64,000 nt of DNA. Source: Nephrocerus scutellatus. Lineage: Eukaryota; Arthropoda; Insecta; Diptera; Pipunculidae. A program made the position numbers and the translations under genes. Of the stretch, positions 10,817-19,805 are shown piece by piece; position 1 is the first letter of the stretch, and each line of letters begins with the position of its first letter. Under the pieces are notes generated by a model, which saw only the letters and a program-made list of their open reading frames with translations, searched no databases and was not told the origin of the DNA. The stretch covers positions 49,337,540 to 49,401,539 of the forward strand of contig OX352762.1 in the NCBI GenBank assembly GCA_947095585.1, read 5' to 3'.

Positions 10817-11070
10817 TCTCCCGGAATCTAAAGCTAATGATCTTCAGATCTAACGTTCTCTCCGTACTCTTCTATGGCTGCGAAACGTTGAAAGTTACAG
10901 AGTCAATTGCGACGCGCCTCCAAGTTTTCGTCAACAAGTCCTTAAGGAGGATACTGAGAATAAGATGGCCGGACATTATCATTGCAACCTCAGGCGTTAA
11001 ATCGAGTTCGTTGGCGGGCGTTTGTAGAAGCCCTATGCTCCCCCGCGGAGTAAAGGAAAGAAAGAAAGAA
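10817..11070 (+). mobile_element. 5'-truncated RTE-clade fragment
   Basis: A plus-strand insert of 254 bp encodes the C-terminal RTE line SVLFYGCETLKVTESI followed by LQVFVNKSLRRILRIRWPD, and ends in a GAAA-type simple-repeat tail. Short 5'-truncated copies with simple-sequence tails and target duplications of 10-16 bp are usual for RTE elements. It splits the gypsy 1 RT gene. Confidence 0.85.
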
Positions 11071-11076
11071 GAATAA

Positions 11077-11400
11077 TTTAAAAGTCCCAAATAAGACTTT
11101 AATTCTGTAATGTTTTTAGGTACTGGGGCATTTTGTATGGCTTCTAGGTTTTTTGTGCTTAGCTTAATACCGTCTCTGCTAATCACATGACCTAGGTAAT
11201 CAATTCTCCTTCCTTCTTCTTTACGCGGGCTCTAAACTCAGCCAATCTATTTAATACTTTTGTTAAGTTAGATTGATATTCTTCGTAGTTTGAGCCACCA
11301 ATAATAATAATATCGTCCAGGTAGCACTGAACCTTTGGAATACCTAGTAAAATTCTATCCATGAAATCTGAAACTGTTTCATCTGAGTTCTGATTTCAAT
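11077..11400 (-). pseudogene. Gypsy 1 reverse transcriptase, C-terminal part
   Basis: The minus strand reads DRILLGIPKVQCYLDDIIIIGG, with the YLDD active site intact, then the line before the RNase H connection (YLGHVISRDGIKLS, PVPKNITELKSYLGLLNY). The upstream two thirds of RT and all of protease are deleted. A frame change lies between the YLDD part and the stretch open from 11186. Confidence 0.85.
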
Positions 11401-11429
11401 TTAAAAACTTAAAACGCTCAGCCGTAAAA

Positions 11430-11604
11430 ATTTTTTTTATTAACTCAAAATGAGATTTTAATTTCTTTATTAGTTCGTCTTCCAATATAGTTATTAAAAT
11501 TATCCCCTATATTGAAATATTCTATTCTTCCAATGAAACCTGCCATCTCTTTATTATCACTTTCTTCTTGAATCTTAATTCCGTCTTTATTTTCCTCCGT
11601 CATA
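11430..11604 (-). pseudogene. Gypsy 1 gag, N-terminal remnant
   Basis: An ATG at about 11602-11604 opens MTEENKDGIKIQEES, followed by AGFIGRIEYFNIGDNF. This resembles gag starts of insect Ty3/gypsy elements. It runs about 55 codons before it meets the deletion that joins it to RT. Confidence 0.6.
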
Positions 11605-11658
11605 TAGTAATTGCACACTTTTTACCAAACCAACTGGTGTATATAGAAACCGGTTTTT

Positions 11659-11669
11659 CCTCGTCGCCA
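11659..11669 (-). promoter_or_regulatory. Putative primer binding site of gypsy 1
   Basis: The minus strand reads TGGCGACGAGG between the LTR and the gag start, the expected place and usual TGGCG opening for a tRNA primer site. Confidence 0.5.
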
Positions 11670-11695
11670 CTTTTGTGTCTTTTGGTGAAGGAATT

Positions 11696-11806
11696 AAAAA
11701 GAATGTAACATGACGGGTATCAGCTTAAGACTCCTTTATTGGTACATATCAATTATCAATTAGCATAATAGTCACACGAGACAAATGTATATTATAATTA
11801 GTTGCA
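11696..11806 (-). repeat. Right (5') LTR remnant of gypsy 1
   Basis: Matches the left LTR over about 105 bp. On the minus strand it carries AATAAA (11735-11740), the polyadenylation signal of the element. Its outer part, which should hold the promoter, is not shared with the left copy and appears lost. Confidence 0.65.
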
Positions 11807-11923
11807 CATATATATCAATAACAAGTCAATCGTGGCGATAACAACATGCAACCTCGACAACGCATCTGGGACTTTGTGTTCAGATCCTTTCCAAATCCGG
11901 ATTTCAAATTTGAAACCTTGAAG

Positions 11924-12630
11924 TTAAGGTGCCCACCTTCCTAGCCTACCATTCAGGTCCGTTTGGCGCATAAGCCATTGCAGAGAGGCGTGATCGGTAA
12001 TCACGGTGAAATCAAGTCCCTCAACGAAGAGGCGGAAGTGTTTGATGCTAAGCACCGCGGCCAAGCATTCTTGCTCGGTTACGCTGTAATTACGTTGGGC
12101 ATTATTGAGCATCTGTGACCAATACGCAATCGGCACTTCTGAACCGTCGTTCAGGGTTTGCACAAGAACGCTACCAACTGGGTTGCACTGAATCATAAAT
12201 GGTTTGGATAAAACAGGGGTATACAACACCGGTGAAGAGGTAAGTTTAGCCCTCAGTGCATCGAAAGCAGCCTGTGCCTCACATTTTCCACTATAGGCTG
12301 TTTGATTTTTGTAATAAGTCCGTCAACGGTGTGCCGGCAGGTATATAGGCTTCCATGCCGAGGAAGCGACGAAGCTGGTGCACCGTTTTGGGGACAGGGT
12401 ACTCCACAACCGCTTGAATCTTTTCGGGATACGTTCTCAATCCACCATTACTTACTTTTGGTCATATTGATGTTAGACCAGCTCGACGGAGATATCCTGC
12501 GACTTCCTGAAGAGTATTTACATGGCTATCAAAATCCTCGGTTATGACCAACAGATCATCTAGATATACGCAAACTCTTTCGTGGAGGTCAGCCAGATGA
12601 ATTTATCCATCAGACGATGGTATAACGGGC
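11924..12630 (-). pseudogene. Osvaldo-like RT end and RNase H
   Basis: At 12540-12575 the minus strand encodes VCVYLDDLLVITEDF, the RT active site. The connection PVPKTVHQLRRFLGME follows, and then an open 101-residue RNase H piece: PVLSKPFMIQCNPVGSVLVQ (where the usual D is N), YSVTEQECLAAV (catalytic E) and VITDHASLQWLM (catalytic D). Stops and frame changes separate these parts. The replacement of the first RNase H aspartate means that even this domain is dead. Confidence 0.8.
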
Positions 12631-12632
12631 GC

Positions 12633-13400
12633 TTAGGAACTGAAAAGGCCGTCTTGTGTCGAGAATTTAATTCCAACGGAATTTACGAGAATGTATCTTT
12701 CAGGTCCATGTAGGTCCGTGTAGTGCCGCTGTCTTATGGCTTTACATCTGTTGGTGTCTATGACGTGTTCTATCTGTTCATTCAAGTGATGCCTGTTTTG
12801 AAAAGCGTCACCCATTTGGCTCACGGCTATTTCCGAAACGATGTAAGGAGCCATATCAAACACCCGCCAAAAGTCGATGCCCAGGTATAAATCTTTGACT
12901 AAGAAAGGAACCGCATACAGATTGAGCCGCTTAGTCTTTTTCTTAAAAGCGATGTTCACTCGAAAACAACCGCACACGGTTTGAGACTTCCCATCAGCTG
13001 TTTTGATTGGTGACACGAAACGCTTTAGTGCTGTTTAGGACTCTAGTCGTGAGCCACCGATGCAACTAATGGAAACGCCGCTGTCCAGTAATCCTAATTG
13101 TTCCTTACCTAGCATTATGACTGATGCATACGGTCGGGCATCATTTGGTTTGCTTAGGATTGTTATCATTAACAAAATTCGGTTTTCTCTGACCTTTTTC
13201 CAAAATTCCTTCATCCGCCTGGAGAATCTGCTAGGTGGTGTCGGTTCCAGTCCTTCTATCGTTTCAAAAATTCTTGCACGGGACGACTGGTAATCGTTGA
13301 TACGGTTGCTGTATGGCTTAATGGAGGTCAATGTCACATCTACTTTCCTACGAGACGAATCAAGATCTGGGACTTTACGGTTTCTCATCAGGATCACCTT
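12633..13400 (-). pseudogene. Osvaldo-like aspartic protease region
   Basis: Two pieces read KEQLGLLDSGVSISCIGGS (13035-13397; the retropepsin DSG active site) and NLYAVPFLVKDLYLGIDFW (12633-13016; the conserved LG[IL]DF end of retropepsins). The protease would process the Gag-Pol polyprotein. A frame break at about 13020-13035 separates the halves. Confidence 0.75.
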
Positions 13401-13472
13401 CGATGGTGGTGGTCTTAGCCCACCTGAGTTATCAATCCGAGTAGTGTTTGGGTCTAACCAAACTAGACCCCT

Positions 13473-14106
13473 CTAGTTTGGTTTGTAAATGTTCTTTGCA
13501 CCACATCCGTTACAGAAAATTCTCCGCTGTTCAAATAGATAACCTTCGGTGTCGCAAATCCAACAAATTATTTTCTGGGATTGCCGGCCTTCGCGGTAAG
13601 CGGGCTTTGGAGGATCCGGTAGTAAGGGATGTGTTGCTGGACTAACCTCCTCGTCTACTAGCCGAGTAAGCTCCGCAATCTGGTGTCTATGATATATTGG
13701 TTTGATGATTGGCGTAGTCCGATAGACATCATTCAGGAAACGTTCCCGGCTGAACAACCCGCCGCAGCATGGACACAGCACAGCAATTTCCAAATGGAGG
13801 ATCTCATGCCGTACATCGGAACGAAGGTTTTTTATCAAAATTTCTACCAAGTCCAATTCAGCGATCGGTTTTCTGAGCCATTCCGTCAGCCTAAATATCG
13901 AGTCATAATATTCATCAATATAATGAAATGTCTTGTGTGATATAATGCAACATTGGCCATTGAATTTTGTCGATGGAGTCATTAACCACGCGCTGTTTCT
14001 TAGTTACTAGGCTGGACTCTCTCTGACTTTGTCGAAAGATGTCGCCTGGTGAGTATAGTCGTGTGTGTGATTCGGTTACAACGGCGCTTCCAGATTTTTG
14101 TTCCAA
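13473..14106 (-). pseudogene. Osvaldo-like gag with C-terminal Cys-rich knuckles
   Basis: The 169-residue frame 13473-13982 contains a capsid-like line (FRLTEWLRKPIAELDLVEIL, SDVRHEILHLE) and ends with cysteine groups CWICDTEGYL and RRIFCNGCGAKN. A 63-residue upstream piece (13915-14106) ends in the RRVVNDSIDKIQW-type line that overlaps it in another frame. Gag packages the element's RNA. Confidence 0.65.
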
Positions 14107-14981
14107 TCCCTCACCAGCTAACTGATTTTAATTTCACTGACTCCTCTGTTGCCTCGTTGCCTACAGCGCCACAGGGACCAGGTCGGACCACAAACGGTCG
14201 CAACGTATGTATAAAGCACGGCTGATCTCACTCCGGGCAAGTCTCCGAGCCTATGAGGGTCTCAGTCAGGCAATATCTGTGGAAAGCGTGATTAAAAGTG
14301 GGCACTACCGTCTAGCCGTGTTGGGATTGAAATTAGCAATGTTAACGATCAGGGGATTCTTTGACAGGTTACCACGGGGAGATAAATGTATCTCGTCGCA
14401 ATTTGGCAAAAGAACAGTATTTATACTAAAACGATTTCCCTATTGAATAAGGGTTCTTAGCGACAAAAAAAAATATCTTTCAATTAGTCTTCCTGAGACT
14501 AGGGAGTTTAATGGGCATAATTCTAGACCTCTAAAAAAATTGTAAGCAAGGTGCAACCCTAAAATTCTAGACTTAAAAGTGAGATAATATTGTTAAGAAG
14601 CAAGGCTCGGATTTCACGAAATCGACCTTAAGATAACGGTCTTAAATTAAAAATTCAAAAGCGCCCGTAAGCGTCCCTAGGATAATATATGGTTTTCATT
14701 ATACGTACCGAAGAACGTTATTAAACTTAACGTAGGGTATAAGACGAAACAAAATAAAATCAATTCAGCTACTAATCAAGCTAATCAAAATTTGAAGACA
14801 TTAGTGGGCGATACAAAAAAATTATTTAATTTAGATATTTAAATATAACCTATGCTTTCGGAACCACGAGGAATCACTCAGCATATGTCAGATAGAGCAA
14901 AAAAAAACTGTATAACTTCAAGTAACGTTTGAAGGTTTTGTCAAACTCTGCGGTAAACGTTCTCAAGTTAAAACGGGAAAA
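14107..14981. other. AT-rich stretch without a recognisable gene
   Basis: This lies between the Osvaldo-like gag and the shared leader. It probably contains the rest of the 5' leader and gag start in a decayed state. The 79-residue plus-strand frame at 14207-14446 has no features I recognise and I do not call it a gene. Confidence 0.4.
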
Positions 14982-15624
14982 TTGTCAAAATAACAGGACT
15001 AATAATGGGTTATATTTGGACATTTTTATATCTCCCTCTCATCTCTCACCCCCCCATCCAACAATGATACAGGATACTTTTGCTAAACTTTCCTTCTCTC
15101 TCATCGTCCGGGACCATACCCCTGTCTACCAGGTCTGCCGAGACCAAAAAAATCAAAGTCGAAGGAACTAAACATCTTGTTAGCTTGAAGAATTATTGGT
15201 TGAGTAAACTGTGGTTTCGTTAGAAAACCTAGGTTTGTCAACTGAAAGGAAGGTTAATAACCAAAACCAATTACTGAACGAGTAAAGGCTTTCATTACAG
15301 TGTAAGACATTTCTGGTCAGGTATTCAGCAGATGCCAAACCCTGTAATTCCCAATCAAATCGAACAGCTCAAGCGCGAAGCCTATACCATGGTTCGTCCT
15401 GCGCAAGTTGATAAGACATAAACCAAACAAAACGAGCAAAGAGATAAGAAAGTCAAAATCTATAGAAATCACCGGTCAGGCATCCAGCAGAGTTTCGCCA
15501 GATCATCTGCATTTCCGGATGAAAGTTAAGTTATGAACCCAAACGAGATATCGAGCGGCCATCACCGTCGGTTAAAACAGTGTGAGACCCAAAAGAATTC
15601 TGGCTGACGCCTGAACCCTTTCGG
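14982..15624 (-). mobile_element. Osvaldo-like leader, copy 2
   Basis: Untranslated leader between primer site and gag, nearly the same as 1082-1837. Compared with copy 1 it has lost about 150 bp near 15525-15600. Confidence 0.65.
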
Positions 15625-15642
15625 GCCCCACGTTAGGTGCCA
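15625..15642 (-). promoter_or_regulatory. tRNA-Lys-type primer binding site (copy 2)
   Basis: The minus strand reads TGGCACCTAACGTGGGGC, two positions away from the classical lysine-tRNA site, at the same place as in copy 1. Confidence 0.75.
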
Positions 15643-15646
15643 TTTA

Positions 15647-16440
15647 TGTAATGGTATCTGTAATTATTTATGATGTTGCTAACCTAGAAGGGGACTACAA
15701 AAAGGAATCCAACGTGCCCCGATAGTCACTGGGGGAGGTGCCCCTGGGTGGCCTACTAAGTCACCGGAGAGGAGGAGGAAGTGACTGCAGTTCTCGAAGA
15801 AGCCCATTTGCGGCAGTATCCAAGGAACAACGAGAAAGACAAGTAACAGCTTCCCAGCTGGGACCGAGGAGAGGAGCGAGATGCCAGCCGTCAGTTTAAT
15901 GAAAACTCATTTTTTTCTCTTATAACGTTTAACAATAATAGTTTATATTTTATTCAGACACGTTTTATTCATCGCCCTTTGCAGAAAACTATATGTGACA
16001 AACAAAATTAGAAGTTTAACAATTAAAACCCTTAAAGGAACAAATAATATAGAGAATAACAATAAACTCAATATGATAAAATTTAGGGTCTTGCACCATT
16101 TGGTTGATTTTTTTTGCAGGTGTTACAACTCGAATTATCGAATGGCAAGGGCTTACTCAAGATTTTTGCAGTAAACGAACCCTTAAGCGTTGAACTCGGC
16201 AACTAGACATTTCTATAACAAAGTAACGCGAACAAACAAGAAATCATTTTACCTTTCTTTAGTATTTTTGATGTTGTCCGGAACGTCGTCTTCGCCAGCG
16301 CTATCGAGTCCGATGTTCTTAGCTATTGGAATAAAGTTATGGTTAAATAAAATTTGGAGGGGCCATTCAATTAAAACAACCCAAAAGAAAATTGTAAGCA
16401 CAATTTATCCTGGAGACCGCCACGTCTGTTCACCGTTACA
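15647..16440 (-). repeat. LTR of Osvaldo-like element, copy 2 (5' LTR)
   Basis: About 794 bp, matching 1860-2654 along its whole length. It has the same termini as copy 1 and sits upstream of leader and gag in minus orientation, so it is the natural 5' LTR of the 11870-14106 element. Confidence 0.65.
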
Positions 16441-17399
16441 AGTAAATTAAGTAATGACACGTAAAACTGAATATACATATGTAGAATAAAATATTTATCA
16501 CTCAATTTATTTAGTGTCTCATAAAACAACAATACTATTAATGGTACTCACTGTAATATAAAGCAAAACAATAGGCGAGAAAATTGTGTCACCGTAAAAA
16601 AAAAACTAAATTGAGGCCCTCAGGGGAGACCAACTCCTCTTTAAAAAAAAAGCTACTCATAACTCATATAAAATTCATCTATCAATGAAAAAAACTTGTT
16701 TTTTTGTTTATTTAGATTTCTTTTCTCTAGCTAACGACTACTTTACATATTAATAAATTTAAATCTGGTAAGTAGCAATCTGTTGAGTATCAAATAAGCC
16801 TGGTCATGAGTCTCGCTGCTCCCTTTATTTTTTATGAAGGCTTTGGCACATTCAGGCATCTAAGGATTCTAATGTCATCTTGAGGACGAATGCCAGTGAG
16901 GGGCCCAGCCTTATCGGTGAGATGCTGTATAAATTCAAGGTATTTAAGTTTCCAGCGCTGCGAATGAGGAGTTGCTTAGTTCTAGCACAATTTCAGGGGG
17001 CGTCGACCATTTTTGAGGTTCGCGCCTCTTAAACACACAGGTAATAGTCGCACAAAAAGGTTTGTTAAAATTTTAGTAAATTTTAGAATTTCACGAACAA
17101 AGCGTTGGCCGGACGGCGTCGGCGTCGGCCATTTTTAATATTCACGCACACACTCATTAGTCATTAATAAAAATGCCGCAAATAAATTTTAATAAAAATT
17201 AGTAATTTGTAATATTTTTATTTAAAAGGCCAAAAATTAAAATAAGGCGCCTTCGGGCTTGCCTCAAGCTTTTAGTTTTACGAAAAGAAAGTTATTAATA
17301 CTTTTAAGGCGTTTCTGCAGTATAGCCCACATGCGAATTTACGCCCCCTGACACGCCAACTACCACGCCCCCGACGCCCCCTTTTGAGGGCGGCAAAAA
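16441..17399. other. AT-rich, repeat-derived noncoding DNA
   Basis: The first part (to about 16587) is still similar to the flank of LTR copy 1, with an 85-bp insertion. From there to 17399 I see low-complexity AT runs and a GC-rich patch (about 17330-17400) belonging to the adjoining palindromic repeat. No gene was seen. Confidence 0.4.
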
Positions 17400-18684
17400 G
17401 AAGGCGGCGGCTACGCCCCGTTTTTGTAGGAGGGCCATACAAACTTAAAAATTTTTTTTTTAGAAAAATCCATTTTCCCAAGTGATTTGAAGGAGGTTTG
17501 GGGGTTAATTGGTAAGATATAAAAGGTAAAAAAAAGTTAGGCCAATCGAGCCACCTTCGGCAGTAGTAGAGTCAAAAAACTGTGTTATATAAAAGGTAAA
17601 AAAGAGGCGTGCTTTAAAGTGGGCGGGGCTAAAAATTGGTAAAAAATTAAAGGTAAAAATTAGTTCTGCATGGTCCTACTGCTTTTATGGGCGTGGCATA
17701 ATTTTAACGGAAGGTGGATAAGTAAAACACTCGGGAAAATGGTTTTTTGTGCAAAATTTCATAACTTTGTATGGCCCTCCTACAAAAACGGGGCGTAACC
17801 GCCAAGAAAAAAAGCGGTGTTCATGGTCTACTCAATTAGGGCTTTCATTAGACTGGTGTCTGGAACCCCTCAACCAATGCGGGTTATGCTGCTGTTCGCC
17901 ATATAACACCTAATTTCGTATGGGGAAATAAAAGCAATACAAACTGATACACGTTCCACTAAAATTGGACCATGCCCATAAAAATAGTATAGTCGTATAG
18001 AGGTAATTTCAATCTTTTTTTGGTACCAATATTTATGTCCGCCCACTTTTTAACATGCCCTCTAATTACCCTACCACTGGCAAGAGTGGTCCGATTGGTC
18101 CCGTTTTTTTTTTGTTTATTAATACTTACCCTTAATACCTTTCATTCGATACCAATTAACCCCCAAACCTCCTTATTTTAGAGTGTGCCCATACTTTCCA
18201 AAAACGCCTTTTAAAAGGAAGAACTCCTACTTAAATATAAATTCATTGAGCGCTTAGTATTTTACAGTGTGCCCATACTTTCCAAAAACGCCTTTTAAAA
18301 GGAAGAACTCCTACTTAAATATAAATTCATTGAGCGCATAGTATTTTACAGTGTGCCTATATTTGTAACGCCACGCCCATAAAAACAGTAGGACCATGCA
18401 GAACTAATTTTTACCTTTCATTTTTTACCAATATTTAGGCCCGCCCACATTTAAGTACGCCTCTTTTTTACCTTTTATATAGACAGTTTTTTGACTCTAC
18501 CACTGCCGAAGGTGGCTCGATTGGCCTAACTTTTTTTTAAAAATGGAAGGTATTTTTATTACCTTTTATATGTTACCAATTAACCCCCAAACCTCCTTTA
18601 AATCACTTGGGAAAATGGATTTTTCTGAAAAAAAAAAAAAAAACTTTGACAGCCCCTCCTACTAAAACGGGGCGTGACCGCCAA
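17400..18684. repeat. Fold-back-like palindromic repeat
   Basis: Two arms of about 310 bp lie in inverted orientation: 17400-17705 and 18362-18684. Each runs from the motif CTCCTACAAAAACGGGGCGT (or its complement) through the AACCCCCAAACCTCCTT line to the line containing GTAGGACCATGCAG. The spacer holds a further copy of the CTCCTAC motif (17778) and a direct 84-bp duplication (18183-18266 and 18267-18350). There is no coding. A large inverted repeat around a variable core is the layout of fold-back elements. A diverged relative is present at 61755-62300. Confidence 0.65.
18183..18350. repeat. 84-bp direct tandem duplication
   Basis: Two nearly identical units, each beginning GTGTGCCCATACTTTCC, with the start of a third unit at 18351. 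It lies in the core of the palindromic repeat. Confidence 0.85.
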
Positions 18685-18944
18685 GAAAAAATTAGATTTT
18701 CAGGGAGTGCACAATGAGGGCTTTCAGGAAAGGGGTGTCTGGAACCCCAAATCCAATGCGGGTTATACTGCAGTTTAGCCGTTGTGCGACCGCCTCAGGC
18801 GAGTTGTAAATCCGACTGCTCATCAAATGAGTAAGTAAGCCAAAGTAAGATAAGTAACAAAAGGTAATTTTGAAAAAAAAAATCATACTTTTTTATTTCA
18901 TTATGCACCAAAGTAACTTAAAAATTTTTAATCTGTACCACCCA

Positions 18945-19805
18945 CAGGTGTCAATCTGAAAAGATTAATCGAGGAAACGAAATCCAAGAAAACCAGCTTA
19001 ATAATCGGATGTGACGCTAACGCGCACCATTTGGTATGGGGCAGTACTGACATAAAAGACAGAGGTGAGCTACTTTTTGATTATATTTTAAGTACTAACC
19101 TGGTTTTTTCCAATATAGGTAATGAACCAACAACGTTCATTACCAAAAATAGATCAGTTTAGTCTGGACGATGAACCCCCTTGCCAATCAGTACTCAGAA
19201 ATTATCGCAAAACCGATTGGCTCAAGTATAGAAATACGTTTGGACGTCATCTTAACGATGGGACTAGTTATCCCCACTAACTTTTTTGAGCTTGACAATA
19301 AGGTCAACGAACTCACCTTGGCCTTAAATAGAGCGCTTTCCGCTTCCTGTCCTCTTATTCTACCTAGGGGTAAGAAGAGACCACACCTTTCAACTTCGCC
19401 AAGTTCACAGGAACAGAGACCGACTGGGATGCCTACAAAGAATCCCTTAAAGTGTATAAAAAAGAATTTAGGAAAGCCAAGCGCGCATCCTAGACACTCT
19501 TCTGTGGCAGATTGGAAGAGGCTTCTGAAGCATCAAGGCTCAGGAAAATCCTCTCAACTAATCCAATAATGCCTAGCTGTCTGAAAAAAGCTGATGGCTC
19601 GCGGACTACTTCTAGCGAAGAATCGCTAAATCTGCTTCTAGGTACACATTTCTCAAATTGCTCTCATACTACCTACAACACCTAGCCAGGCTGCGCTAAA
19701 GTCCTTGGAATCAGTCTCCACAATGCTATAGTAAAAACTAATTATAGATGGTCAAACTTGCATAGCAACGAAGCAGAAATGGCCCAAGCTAGATCCAAAA
19801 CGCTC
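18945..19805 (+). pseudogene. Non-LTR endonuclease fragment with RNase H-type (LOA-like) affinities
   Basis: The plus strand encodes SLIIGCDANAHHLVWGSTD and RGELLFDYILSTNLVFSNIG, an AP-endonuclease core like that of the LOA-like element (GCDANAHNEEWG). It continues through PTTFITKNRS, a decayed linker (open frame 19171-19569) and PSCLKKADGSRTTSSEESL, the line that precedes RT in this group. Several stops are present. The fragment ends where the poly(A) of the neighbouring minus-strand element starts (19810). Confidence 0.75.

Larger units (their letters stand above)
2782..11806 (-). mobile_element. Ty3/gypsy retrotransposon 1, internally deleted and interrupted twice
   Basis: Minus-strand order is: right LTR remnant (11696-11806), primer site, gag start (about 11604), RT end, RNase H, integrase, left LTR (2789-2890). 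About 9 kb is spanned, but 6,164 bp belong to an inserted LOA-like element and 254 bp to an RTE fragment, leaving only about 2.6 kb of gypsy sequence. Gag and the first part of pol are fused by a deletion near 11400-11450. The element is dead. It sits inside or beside Osvaldo-like sequence on both sides, so it may be a nested insertion there; no clear target duplication could be read. Confidence 0.8.
11870..14106 (-). mobile_element. Osvaldo-like Ty3/gypsy element, coding remnant
   Basis: Minus-strand order is gag (13473-14106), protease (about 12633-13400), RT end (12240-12630) and RNase H (11924-12229), followed at its 3' side by gypsy 1. The gag C-terminus with CWICDTEGYL then RRIFCNGCGAKN resembles the Osvaldo family known from Drosophila. 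About 350 residues of RT are missing between protease and the YLDD region, and the integrase is absent. Its 5' LTR is probably 15647-16440. Confidence 0.75.

Noticed and set aside
2789..11806. Reading the gypsy 1 LTR as a complete element of 103 bp
   Set aside because: The primer site lies about 30 bp beyond the shared block and no polypurine tract adjoins the other side, so the shared 103 bp are more likely part of a longer LTR truncated at both copies.
17278..17481. Basic, arginine-rich 67-residue frame (GRSRRLLFAALKRGRRGRGS)
   Set aside because: It falls in the GC-rich arm of the palindromic repeat. The composition comes from the repeat and the frame is not kept in the other arm.
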